Shown here in pieces: positions 1-6,805 of a stretch of 49,720 nucleotides of DNA. The position numbers were made by a program, and so were the translations under genes. The DNA lies in NCBI GenBank assembly GCA_022821275.1, contig JAJEDY010000070.1, positions 1-49,720 on the forward strand. The letters run 5' to 3'. Below the pieces are notes generated by a model. That model ran no database searches and was not told the DNA's origin. It saw only the letters and a list, made by a program, of their open reading frames with translations. This DNA comes from Candidatus Latescibacterota bacterium. GTDB taxonomy: Bacteria; Latescibacterota; UBA2968. Position 1 is the first letter of the stretch, and every line of letters begins with the position of its first letter.

Positions 1-7
1 CGGCGTT

Positions 8-97
8 TTGTCATGCTGAGCGTAGCCGAAGCATCTATTCCACCTGTGTTGGTAGGAGATTCTTCGCCTCCACTACGTTACGGCTCAGAATGACAAG
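8..97. repeat. Imperfect inverted-repeat element
   Basis: Bases 8-36 (beginning TTGTCATGCTGAGCGTAG) and the reverse complement of bases 57-97 (TTGTCATTCTGAGCCGTA) match over most of their length, with a few extra bases in the right arm. The transcript could fold into one long hairpin. The sequence has no coding potential and lies upstream of the sulfatase. It looks like a dispersed, MITE-like or REP-like intergenic element. That class is an inference, because only one copy lies in this window. Confidence 0.6.
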
Positions 98-182
98 CGC
101 ATTTATGCATTATATTGTGTCTGTGCGTAACGTCAGTTAAACAATAACCATTCAATGATTACAGGTCAAGTGGAGCGAGTGT

Positions 183-1649
183 ATGACAGATTCTCCCAAT
201 ATCATTTTTATTTTAACTGATCAACATCGGCTGTCGGGCGTAAGTGCTTATGGCGAGACGCCGTGTCGTACGCCCAATATTGACCGCCTCGCGGCAGAGG
301 GCGTGTTGTTTGAGAATGCTTATACGGTTTATCCGGTGTGTAGTCCGACGCGGGGGACGCTGCAAACGGGCGTGTATCCGCATACCCATGGCATTACGTC
401 AAATATTCACGAGGTGGGGTGTAGCGTTCACGAGTTGGAGGATCGGCCCGAACTTTTGTCGCGGCGTTTGCAAGCGGCGGGGTACGGGACGGGATATACG
501 GGAAAGTGGCATCTCGGCTCTGAGAAGGCGCAGACATTTCAGGGGTCGAACAGGCCTTCTTCGCCTTCGCGTATCGGGTATGAAGGGCAGGATTTTGCCG
601 GGCACGGCGGGGCTGGTTCGAGTTATTCGGATTATCGGGCATGGGCGCGGGCAAAGGGTTATGAGCCGGGCGTGAAGCCCTGGGCTGAGGCGACTACGAT
701 GATCCGCAATGGGGTTGGTGAGTTGACGGTGCCAACGGAGGCGACTGTGCCGGCTTATCTGGTGGATAATGTGATTGAGATGAGCAGGTCGTTTCGGGAG
801 CGCGATTTGCCGTATTTTATCAGTTTGAATTTTTGGGGACCACATGGACCGTATCACGCGACGGGTGAGTTTCTGGACTGGTATCGGGATGTGGAGATTC
901 CGCCGTGGGGAAATTACGAGTGGCCCTCGCGGGAGATTCCCGGTCCGCATCATTTGAAGATTCACTGGGATAAGGAAAATTTGACGTGGGAAGATTGGGC
1001 GATGGCGGTGCGCTATTATTATGCGCGGGTGTCGATGATTGACAGTCAGATTGGTCGGTTGTGCGATTATCTGAAGGCGAGTGGGGAGTTGGATCATACG
1101 GTGCTGATTTTTACGGCGGATCACGGCGAGACGTTGGGCAGTCACGGGGGGTTGCTGGATAAGGGATGGCATCATTTTGAAGAGACGCATCATGTTCCGA
1201 TGATTATTCGGTTGCCGGATGGTTCGCATGCGGGGGAGCGCGTTGCGGAGTTTGCTTCGCTGGCGGATATGTATCCCACGATTTTGGATCTGGCGGGCGG
1301 ATCTTATGATGGGGATGCGATTCACGGTGCGTCGCTGTTGCCGCTTATTCGCGGTGAGGCGACGGACTGGCGCGATGCTGTGGTGACCGAGTTTTTGGGT
1401 TTGGGCAATGTGGCTACGTCGATGAAGATGCTGCGTATGGGGGATTTGAAATACGGGTGCAATTTGACGGGGCAGGACGAGTTGTACGATCTGAAAAACG
1501 ATCCACATGAGATGCACAATGTGATTGATGATCCCGATTATGCCGATGATTTGGCGCGGTTAAAAGCGCGGTTGCAGCAGTGGATGGTGGAGACCAATGA
1601 TCCGGCTTTGCGGATGTATCGCTGGCGCGAACGCGAGGCGATTGGATAG
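183..1649 (+). CDS. Sulfatase (arylsulfatase family)
   Basis: A 488-residue sulfatase that would hydrolyse a sulfate ester. The N-terminus (IIFILTDQHR) supplies the first metal-binding Asp at residue 13. The C-x-P-x-R signature is CSPTR at 53-57, whose Cys is converted to formylglycine in active members. A second metal site, ADHGE, lies near residue 313. Length is normal for the family. No signal peptide is visible, so it may act in the cytoplasm on imported material. The start is preceded by a GGAGCGAG-like ribosome site. A second sulfatase lies at 41.6 kb with a similar layout. Substrate unknown. No maturase (FGE or anSME) lies in the window. Confidence 0.93.
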   Translation: MTDSPNIIFILTDQHRLSGVSAYGETPCRTPNIDRLAAEGVLFENAYTVYPVCSPTRGTLQTGVYPHTHGITSNIHEVGCSVHELEDRPELLSRRLQAAGYGTGYTGKWHLGSEKAQTFQGSNRPSSPSRIGYEGQDFAGHGGAGSSYSDYRAWARAKGYEPGVKPWAEATTMIRNGVGELTVPTEATVPAYLVDNVIEMSRSFRERDLPYFISLNFWGPHGPYHATGEFLDWYRDVEIPPWGNYEWPSREIPGPHHLKIHWDKENLTWEDWAMAVRYYYARVSMIDSQIGRLCDYLKASGELDHTVLIFTADHGETLGSHGGLLDKGWHHFEETHHVPMIIRLPDGSHAGERVAEFASLADMYPTILDLAGGSYDGDAIHGASLLPLIRGEATDWRDAVVTEFLGLGNVATSMKMLRMGDLKYGCNLTGQDELYDLKNDPHEMHNVIDDPDYADDLARLKARLQQWMVETNDPALRMYRWREREAIG

Positions 1650-1703
1650 GGCTTTTGATTCTCATCCACTATCTGTCTATATTGTGGTAAAGGAGAGATT
1701 CCC

Positions 1704-1934
1704 ATGCGAAAACAAATTATTCAATATACTTCGCCCATTGATGCACTGGTTGCAGTGACAAAGCGGTTGAGCACCTATGAGAGTCGGCAGCAGATGGACT
1801 CGGAGGAGTTCTTTGACCAGTATAGCCGAGGACAACTGTCAGATGATATTGTGTTTGTAGAGTGGGCGAACGATTATCGCCACTATTTAGAACTCCGTCA
1901 AAAATTAGAGAAAATCCTGCCCGATGTTGCATGA
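1704..1934 (+). CDS. Putative antitoxin partner of TumE-type toxin
   Basis: A 76-residue protein beginning MRKQIIQYTSPIDALVAVTK, with a clear AAGGAGAG ribosome site. It is predicted largely helical and has no transmembrane segment. Its last 11 bases overlap the start of the next gene, an arrangement that usually means translational coupling. Small proteins with a similar N-terminus and a DSEEFFDQYSRG-type stretch sit before TumE/DUF6516 toxins in other bacteria, as I recall. The antitoxin role rests on that position and resemblance. No DNA-binding motif is obvious. Confidence 0.6.
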   Translation: MRKQIIQYTSPIDALVAVTKRLSTYESRQQMDSEEFFDQYSRGQLSDDIVFVEWANDYRHYLELRQKLEKILPDVA

Positions 1935-2307
1935 GATTCTATCCGATTACTTAGAGAAGGTGACGCAGGCTATTCTTCAGTGCAGCGATGCTTATGTTGA
2001 GCGTTATGTTGAAGAAATACTCACGCCGGAAAGGGTTAATCTGCGTATCAGGCTTCGTTTCGATCAAGGACATTTGCTGGAGATCAACGAAGCGGTTGTT
2101 GTAGAAGATAATTCTCTCGTTTCGCTCGACTATCGCTATCATTGCCAGGACGAGAATAATCGCTTGATTTTTCGCTATGATAGTACGCCTCATTTTCCAG
2201 ACTTGTCGAATTTTCCACATCACAAACACCTGCCCGATACTGTGATACCCTCGGACAAACCGGATATTGATGAAATAATAAAAGAAGCTGAAGAGGCACG
2301 CAGATGA
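1924..2307 (+). CDS. tumE: TumE-type toxin (DUF6516 family)
   Basis: A 127-residue protein matching the TumE/DUF6516 toxin family. The diagnostic stretch is YRYHCQDENNRLIFRYDSTP, followed by FPHHKH near residues 97-102. Family members are toxins, thought to act on RNA, that are neutralised by the product of the adjacent small gene. The gene starts inside the preceding frame with an 11-base overlap, as expected for a coupled toxin-antitoxin pair. The reading frame is intact at normal family length, so the toxin could be functional. The family is recognised from its motifs; activity is inferred. Confidence 0.75.
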   Translation: MLHEILSDYLEKVTQAILQCSDAYVERYVEEILTPERVNLRIRLRFDQGHLLEINEAVVVEDNSLVSLDYRYHCQDENNRLIFRYDSTPHFPDLSNFPHHKHLPDTVIPSDKPDIDEIIKEAEEARR

Positions 2308-2330
2308 GTGGATAATGCGATGGAGGTGTT

Positions 2331-2804
2331 ATGGCAAAAAATAAAGATTGGCGCAATCAGGGGGTGCGGGTGGTGACGGGTGATCAGTTGGATTTTAATA
2401 CGCCGCAGACGCCGGGTATGACGCGGGCGGCGGCGATTAATCGCGCGAGTGCGGGGGCTGAAAAGTTGTGGGCGGGTACGGTTGAGATTCATCCGAATGC
2501 AAAGACCGGGGCGCACCATCACGGGGCGCTGGAGAGTGTGATTTATGTGGTTAGCGGCAGGGCGCGCATGCGATGGGGCGATCAGTTGGAGTATGTGGCA
2601 GAAGCCGGTCCGGGTGATTTTATCTATGTGCCGCCTTATGTGCCGCATCAGGAGATTAATGCCAGCGCGGATGAGCCTCTGGCGTGTGTGCTGGTGCGCA
2701 GCGATCAGGAGCCTGTGGTGGTGAATCTGGATATTCCAGTTGTTGAAGAGCCTGAGGAAGTGTATTGGGTGGATCCGATCCATTCGGATCCAAATGCTGA
2801 TTGA
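2331..2804 (+). CDS. Single-domain cupin protein
   Basis: A 157-residue cupin. Cupin motif 1 is GAHHHGALESVIYVVSG near residues 61-77, supplying the His and Glu metal ligands. Motif 2 is PGDFIYVPPYVPHQE near 97-111, supplying the last His. This is a single conserved beta-barrel of the cupin_2 type, which binds one metal and acts as an isomerase, dioxygenase or ligand-binding protein. An AGGTGTT ribosome site precedes the ATG. It is probably transcribed separately from the toxin pair 23 bases upstream. The reaction cannot be assigned from the sequence. Confidence 0.85.
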   Translation: MAKNKDWRNQGVRVVTGDQLDFNTPQTPGMTRAAAINRASAGAEKLWAGTVEIHPNAKTGAHHHGALESVIYVVSGRARMRWGDQLEYVAEAGPGDFIYVPPYVPHQEINASADEPLACVLVRSDQEPVVVNLDIPVVEEPEEVYWVDPIHSDPNAD

Positions 2805-2815
2805 AGAGATCGTTT

Positions 2816-2893
2816 ATGAAAGATCGATTTTTTGAACATCCTATTCTCAATTCTCCCTACGACTGTCCAATGCAGCACTGGGAACTTGACTAA
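2816..2893 (+). pseudogene. N-terminal remnant of a type III restriction enzyme gene
   Basis: A 25-codon frame reads MKDRFFEHPILNS, then SPYDCP and HWELD, then stops. The FFEHPILNSPY...P..HWELD pattern is what I recall as the very N-terminus of large (about 900-1000 residue) type III restriction-endonuclease-like DEAD/DEAH helicases of the BPTD_3080 type. Everything after HWELD is missing, and the minus-strand DGQHR gene ends 7 bases further on. I read this as the head of a lost res gene cut by whatever brought in the DGQHR operon. A short independent peptide is the alternative. Confidence 0.5.
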
Positions 2894-2900
2894 GCCCACG

Positions 2901-4064
2901 CTAATTACCGGCTGCCTCCTTTGCCTCTCTGACAATGTAGTCAATCACTGCATCGACCTCTTGGCGGCGTGAAAATAGAGTTGTGCCATCTGGTTTGAGC
3001 AGCCCTGAATCCACTGCCAAGCCGTGGCTGCTCCCGCGATTTAATGAGGCTTTGCAGATGTAATCAGCAAGCTGCTCCCAAGATTTATCTTCCGATATCC
3101 ATTTACGATAGCAGCCGGTCAGAACTCGAATGAATGTGACATTGTAGGCGAATGTTTGGGCGCGTAGTTGGGGTATGTCCGAATTATCTACTTCTCCATT
3201 CAAAAGCCCGCTATATTCATTCCTAGCAGCAGGAATAAACTCATCAATCCAGATACGGCAACGCTCATACAGGTCATCCAAGTTCATCATATAGAAATCA
3301 TTACGCTGACGGCTAATGCGGCTGTTATTACCGACTTCTAATCCCTTTAAAATTGAAGCCAACTGATTGATTGCCAAAAGATATTGGCTGGATGAAGATA
3401 CTGATGAACGCTCCATTTCTACTCTTCCCCTGAGCACACGGCTATTATCAGCAAGCCGAAGAGCGGTCAGGTTAAAGGGGTCGCGGCGGTTGAATCTTGT
3501 CACGGTACTACCTTCAATGCGCTTGGTTTGGGATGCGTCCACAAACATTTGGCGTAGCGTTTTGATTTTATCCTCTGCATAGAGAATTATCGTCATAGAG
3601 GATTTTTGCAATACTTCGAGTTTGTCTGCCCGGTGTTCGTTATATGCCAGTGCCGCGAGAACGTCCTGTATGGCGCGCCGCCGGTGCTGGCCATCGAATA
3701 TTCGCATGGTGTTGATGCGGTTTGTGAGGATACGCATTTCACCGAAGTTAGGTGTGACCGTTTCGCCTTTTTCATTAGAGTAAGGCTCAAACTCGACAGC
3801 ATCCTTGGCAATTCCCAGCATCATTGCTCCTAGCAGCCAATCGTCTTTTTCATCCAAATATAATTGAATGTTTTTAGCATGGCTAGGAGTGAGACGGCGA
3901 TTGGCTTCCCGCACCACATCGTCTTCTACCCTCTGGGGAAGTAAACCGTCAAGTGTTTCTAATGTGAGTGGAAAATAATATATATCGCGCCCGCCCTGCC
4001 GAAACCGATGAGCAGGAATAGCCAGGCTATACTGATTCTGAACGATGGGTATGATTGGCGACAT
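2901..4064 (-). CDS. DGQHR-domain (DndB-like) protein
   Basis: A 387-residue protein with the DGQHR motif at 124-128 (RIFDGQHRRRA). That motif defines the DndB-like family associated with DNA phosphorothioation and other defence loci. An N-terminal block (AHRFRQGGRD, residues 18-27) and a following DASQTKRIEGSTVTRFNRRD block are shared with the neighbouring 522-residue protein, so the two are paralogues along nearly their whole common length. GGAGG sits 7 bases before the ATG. The gene follows the HEPN-DGQHR gene by 57 bases on the same strand, a likely operon. No dndC, dndD or dndE gene is present, so phosphorothioate regulation is unlikely. Function unknown. Confidence 0.8.
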   Translation of the reverse strand: MSPIIPIVQNQYSLAIPAHRFRQGGRDIYYFPLTLETLDGLLPQRVEDDVVREANRRLTPSHAKNIQLYLDEKDDWLLGAMMLGIAKDAVEFEPYSNEKGETVTPNFGEMRILTNRINTMRIFDGQHRRRAIQDVLAALAYNEHRADKLEVLQKSSMTIILYAEDKIKTLRQMFVDASQTKRIEGSTVTRFNRRDPFNLTALRLADNSRVLRGRVEMERSSVSSSSQYLLAINQLASILKGLEVGNNSRISRQRNDFYMMNLDDLYERCRIWIDEFIPAARNEYSGLLNGEVDNSDIPQLRAQTFAYNVTFIRVLTGCYRKWISEDKSWEQLADYICKASLNRGSSHGLAVDSGLLKPDGTTLFSRRQEVDAVIDYIVREAKEAAGN

Positions 4065-4121
4065 TTAAAACCTCCGAGAGAATAATGTTTTTCTTTTTAA
4101 CGCTAATTGTCTAAACCCTAC

Positions 4122-5690
4122 TTACTCTTTTGCTCGCTGTATTATGTAGTCAATTGCCCGAAGCATAGATTGCCGTTGTGCGGTTGGAGAAATACCACCA
4201 GGAGCAACCACGCCAGCTTCTACTAGTAAAGAGTCTTGGACTCCGGGACGAAGTGAGATACCTTGCAGAAAGTTAGCTAATGTCTTCCAGTCGGCGCCGT
4301 ACTTTGTCCATTCGTAGTAGCAACCTGCTAAAATTCGAATTAGAGTTGCGTTGTACGCCATAGTTTCGGTGCGCTTTTGCGGAATGTCGGTGTTGTCAAT
4401 TTCACCAGCCATAAGATCGTTGTACTCATCTCTGGCAGCAGGCATAAAGTCGTCTGCCCATATCCAGCATCGTTCGTGCAACGACTCTTTATCTAGCATA
4501 TAAACTTCATTGCGGTCTTTACTAACGCGCCCGGTGTAGCCGACTTCTAAGGTTTTTAGCGTTTGCGCGAGTTGGTTTATGGCGATTATGCATGGGCTAT
4601 TTCTGGCAACGGAGGCACGCTCCATCTCCACCCGTCCGCCGAATAGGTCACTGTCTTCCGCAATCTCCAGTGCCACCAAGTTGAAAGCGTCTCTCTGGTC
4701 GAAGCGGGTTACTGTATTTCGTTCTATTGATCTGGTTTGCGCTGCGTCTGCGAACATCTGACGAAGCCTTTCGATGTCATCCTCCACATACAGCATAATG
4801 GGCAGAGAGGCTTCATTCAGAGATGCGAGTTTATTGGAACTGCCAGCGTTATGTGAAAGTTCATTGAGCGCATCCTTAATAGCGCGGCGGCGGTGCTGGC
4901 CATCGAACATTTTCATAGCGGTGACATCATCAGTGTAAATGGTGAGTTCGCCCACAGAATTTTCACTGTCAGGATCAGTGTATGACTTAAACTCTACAGC
5001 ATCCGGCGATATGCCCAATAGCAGTGCGCCCAGCAGCCAGTCGTCACGGCGTTCCAGATATCTCTGGATGTCTCTGGCGTGGCTTGCAGTTAGCGGACGG
5101 TTGGCATCCTTGACCATTTTGTCATCTACACGGTCCGGTAGCAAGTTATCGAGGGTCTTCAAATCCAGAGAGAAAGCGTAAACATCGCGCCCGCCTTGTC
5201 GGAACTTATGCGCTGGCGTCTTGAAAGGCAAAAGCCTATTTCTAATATCCATCACAGCTTGGCTCTGTTCAGGTTTGTTAATCTCTGTGAGTATTTTGGA
5301 GATTTTTTTTAGGCAATTCTCTGCATAGTCCAGCTCAATATCCTGAGTGTCGGGATGCGACACTTTGTTACGTGCTTCAATAATCGCATACATGTCATCC
5401 TGTACATTGCCGTCCGTCTTGAAGGCATTGCCAAAGGCGTCACGCCAATGGGCTTGCACAATCTGGGGAAAGTCACCAATGTCTATGGATGATTCGATGC
5501 TTAGTTCTGCGTCTCTATTTTGCTGAAATTGGTTGTACTGGTCATCGCGAAGCGCAGACTTTATGCAGTCTTCAATCTTTCTGCCGCGCACGCGTTTCAG
5601 ACACCAAACTATGAACGCCCTCATTTCATCGCGGTATATGTCCAGCGCATCAATCAGGGCTTGTTTGTTAGGTCGATCAATATTTGCCAT
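4122..5690 (-). CDS. HEPN-like domain fused to DGQHR (DndB-like) domain
   Basis: A 522-residue protein. Residues 1-150 are helical and resemble the Swt1-type HEPN domain. They contain RNKVSH at 107-112, an R-x4-H motif that is the ribonuclease signature of active HEPN toxins. Residues from about 158 onward match the 387-residue neighbour, with DGQHR at 263-267 and an AAQTRSIERNTVTRFDQRD block. The ATG at 5690 is chosen over one 27 bases upstream because AAAGGA lies 6 bases before it. A good minus-strand promoter lies about 45-70 bases upstream. I infer a DGQHR sensor coupled to an RNase effector; this fusion is not one I know as a characterised system. Confidence 0.78.
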   Translation of the reverse strand: MANIDRPNKQALIDALDIYRDEMRAFIVWCLKRVRGRKIEDCIKSALRDDQYNQFQQNRDAELSIESSIDIGDFPQIVQAHWRDAFGNAFKTDGNVQDDMYAIIEARNKVSHPDTQDIELDYAENCLKKISKILTEINKPEQSQAVMDIRNRLLPFKTPAHKFRQGGRDVYAFSLDLKTLDNLLPDRVDDKMVKDANRPLTASHARDIQRYLERRDDWLLGALLLGISPDAVEFKSYTDPDSENSVGELTIYTDDVTAMKMFDGQHRRRAIKDALNELSHNAGSSNKLASLNEASLPIMLYVEDDIERLRQMFADAAQTRSIERNTVTRFDQRDAFNLVALEIAEDSDLFGGRVEMERASVARNSPCIIAINQLAQTLKTLEVGYTGRVSKDRNEVYMLDKESLHERCWIWADDFMPAARDEYNDLMAGEIDNTDIPQKRTETMAYNATLIRILAGCYYEWTKYGADWKTLANFLQGISLRPGVQDSLLVEAGVVAPGGISPTAQRQSMLRAIDYIIQRAKE

Positions 5691-5733
5691 TTCACATCCT
5701 TTCACATAAGTTTGCAAGTAGCTTTACAGATCA

Positions 5734-5762
5734 AATATACAATTATATTATTAATTAATCAA
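5734..5762 (-). promoter_or_regulatory. Sigma-70-like promoter for the DGQHR operon
   Basis: Read on the minus strand, a -35 TTGATT (5757-5762) is separated by 17 bases from a -10 TATATT (5734-5739), ending about 44 bases before the ATG at 5690. The spacer is very AT-rich. A perfect AT-rich inverted repeat lies just upstream and could act as an UP element or operator. Confidence 0.5.
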
Positions 5763-5765
5763 GAA

Positions 5766-5792
5766 TTATTTTTAAAATTATTTTAAAAATAA
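5766..5792. repeat. Perfect AT-rich inverted repeat
   Basis: Arms of 12 bases, TTATTTTTAAAA (5766-5777) and TTTTAAAAATAA (5781-5792), flank a 3-base spacer. It sits directly upstream of the -35 box of the DGQHR operon promoter. It could be an operator, an UP element, or the terminator of the minus-strand fragment at 5802-5972. It has no GC-rich stem, which argues against a strong terminator. Confidence 0.5.
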
Positions 5793-5801
5793 AATAAGAT
5801 G

Positions 5802-5972
5802 TTAATTCACAGCCTTTTGGATAAGCCCAGATATAGATGCCTTACTATCAAGATTATCAATCACCTGAGGGGTGAGGCCATGAAGGTGTTCAGGGTGTGA
5901 GACATTCCGCGATGAAAAGGGTGCGTTGCAAAAACAAGCGGAATGAGCTATGATTATATATATTAGAAAAAG
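5802..5972 (-). pseudogene. C-terminal fragment of an unrecognised minus-strand gene
   Basis: A minus-strand frame is open from 5972 to a TAA at 5802-5804. Its last 40 codons look protein-like (HLHGLTPQVIDNLDSKASIS, then GLIQKAVN). There is no usable start codon near its beginning, and an in-frame stop precedes it. It is either the tail of a deleted gene from the same island or a chance open frame. The 345-base gap between the flanking genes (5691-6035) otherwise holds the two promoters and the inverted repeat listed separately. Confidence 0.3.
5926..5954 (+). promoter_or_regulatory. Sigma-70-like promoter for the VapBC pair
   Basis: TTGCAA (5926-5931) and TATGAT (5949-5954) are separated by exactly 17 bases and lie about 80 bases upstream of the antitoxin start. 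The match to the consensus is good at both boxes. Confidence 0.55.
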
Positions 5973-6035
5973 CTACAAAATAAGGAACCAACGAGAACGC
6001 GATGTCCGTGAAGATTGATTAATAAGAGGGGCAAT

Positions 6036-6341
6036 ATGAAAAACATAACGCTGAGTGCTGATGAGGATTTGATTGAAGCGGCGCGCCAACGCGCTGCAGC
6101 AGAGCATACGACGCTGAAGGAGCAGTTTCGGCTGTGGCTCGAGAACTATGTTCGGCACAGACAGCGGGTAATATCTCATAAGGTACCGTCAGAGGAGCAA
6201 GAAACACTGGCGGATTTTCTCCAGGGACATATCGGCGTCCTGCATAGTAGTGAATATATCCCCGGTGGTGCTCGTATGTCGGAAGATAGTGACAAAAAAT
6301 TTGCTCAGGGCATGCTCAAACAACGCCAGCAGAGGGAATAA
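6036..6341 (+). CDS. VapB-like antitoxin
   Basis: A 101-residue protein beginning MKNITLSADEDLIEAARQRA. This is the short beta-strand-then-helix pattern of ribbon-helix-helix type antitoxins that bind their own operator. The ATG at 6036 is chosen over an in-frame start 21 bases upstream because GAGGGG precedes it by about 6 bases. The stop overlaps the toxin start (TAATG), typical of VapBC. The C-terminal half, rich in charged residues, would be the toxin-binding part. Confidence 0.75.
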   Translation: MKNITLSADEDLIEAARQRAAAEHTTLKEQFRLWLENYVRHRQRVISHKVPSEEQETLADFLQGHIGVLHSSEYIPGGARMSEDSDKKFAQGMLKQRQQRE

Positions 6342-6751
6342 TGACCCTGACGGATACAGGTCCTTTAGTCGCCTTGCTTGATGCCGATGATCCTTACCAT
6401 GCCGAATGTGTTGCTGCTTTGCGTCGTCTGCCATCGGGGTCGTTGCTCACCACCTGGGTGTGTTTTACCGAGGCCATGTACCTCCTTGGTGAGGTTGGCG
6501 GTTATCGCTATCAGGCCGCCCTCTGGAACTTACGCACAATGGGACGACTTGTCCTGCATACTCCGACGCCAGCGGAAATTGATCGGATGGTGGCGTTGAT
6601 GGCGCAATACCATGACACACCGATGGATCTGGCGGATGCATCTCTGATAACGGTGGCGGAGAGCCTTTCTATACGTCGCGTGTTCACTGTTGATACAGAC
6701 TTTTACATTTATCGCCTCGTTGACGGGTCTGCATTGGAAATTGTGAGATAG
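6341..6751 (+). CDS. vapC: VapC-like PIN-domain toxin
   Basis: A 136-residue PIN-domain protein. Expected acidic residues are Asp5 in TDTGPLVAL, Glu in CFTEAMYL near residue 45, Asp in DLADASL near 98, and Asp in FTVDTDF near 117. PIN toxins are Mg-dependent ribonucleases, many of which cut tRNA. The start overlaps the antitoxin stop by one base. All metal-site positions appear intact. The antitoxin beside it supports a type II toxin-antitoxin module. Confidence 0.85.
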   Translation: MTLTDTGPLVALLDADDPYHAECVAALRRLPSGSLLTTWVCFTEAMYLLGEVGGYRYQAALWNLRTMGRLVLHTPTPAEIDRMVALMAQYHDTPMDLADASLITVAESLSIRRVFTVDTDFYIYRLVDGSALEIVR

Positions 6752-6805
6752 AAGTCCTATGCGAAAACAATTCATTATGGTTGATTATCTACAAGAAGAG
6801 GTGAG

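Noticed and set aside
1..182. A CRISPR-type repeat at the left edge.
   Set aside because: There is only a single inverted repeat, without spaced direct copies or cas genes.
399..1517. Long minus-strand open frame (about 370 codons) opposite the sulfatase.
   Set aside because: Its translation is His/Arg/Pro/Ile-rich with no domain pattern, which is the usual shadow of a plus-strand gene with a codon bias like this one. The sulfatase itself carries intact catalytic motifs.
2901..5690. A classical DNA phosphorothioation (dnd) cluster.
   Set aside because: DGQHR proteins are present but no DndA, C, D, E or pbe/dptFGH-type gene is next to them, so the classical system is absent here.
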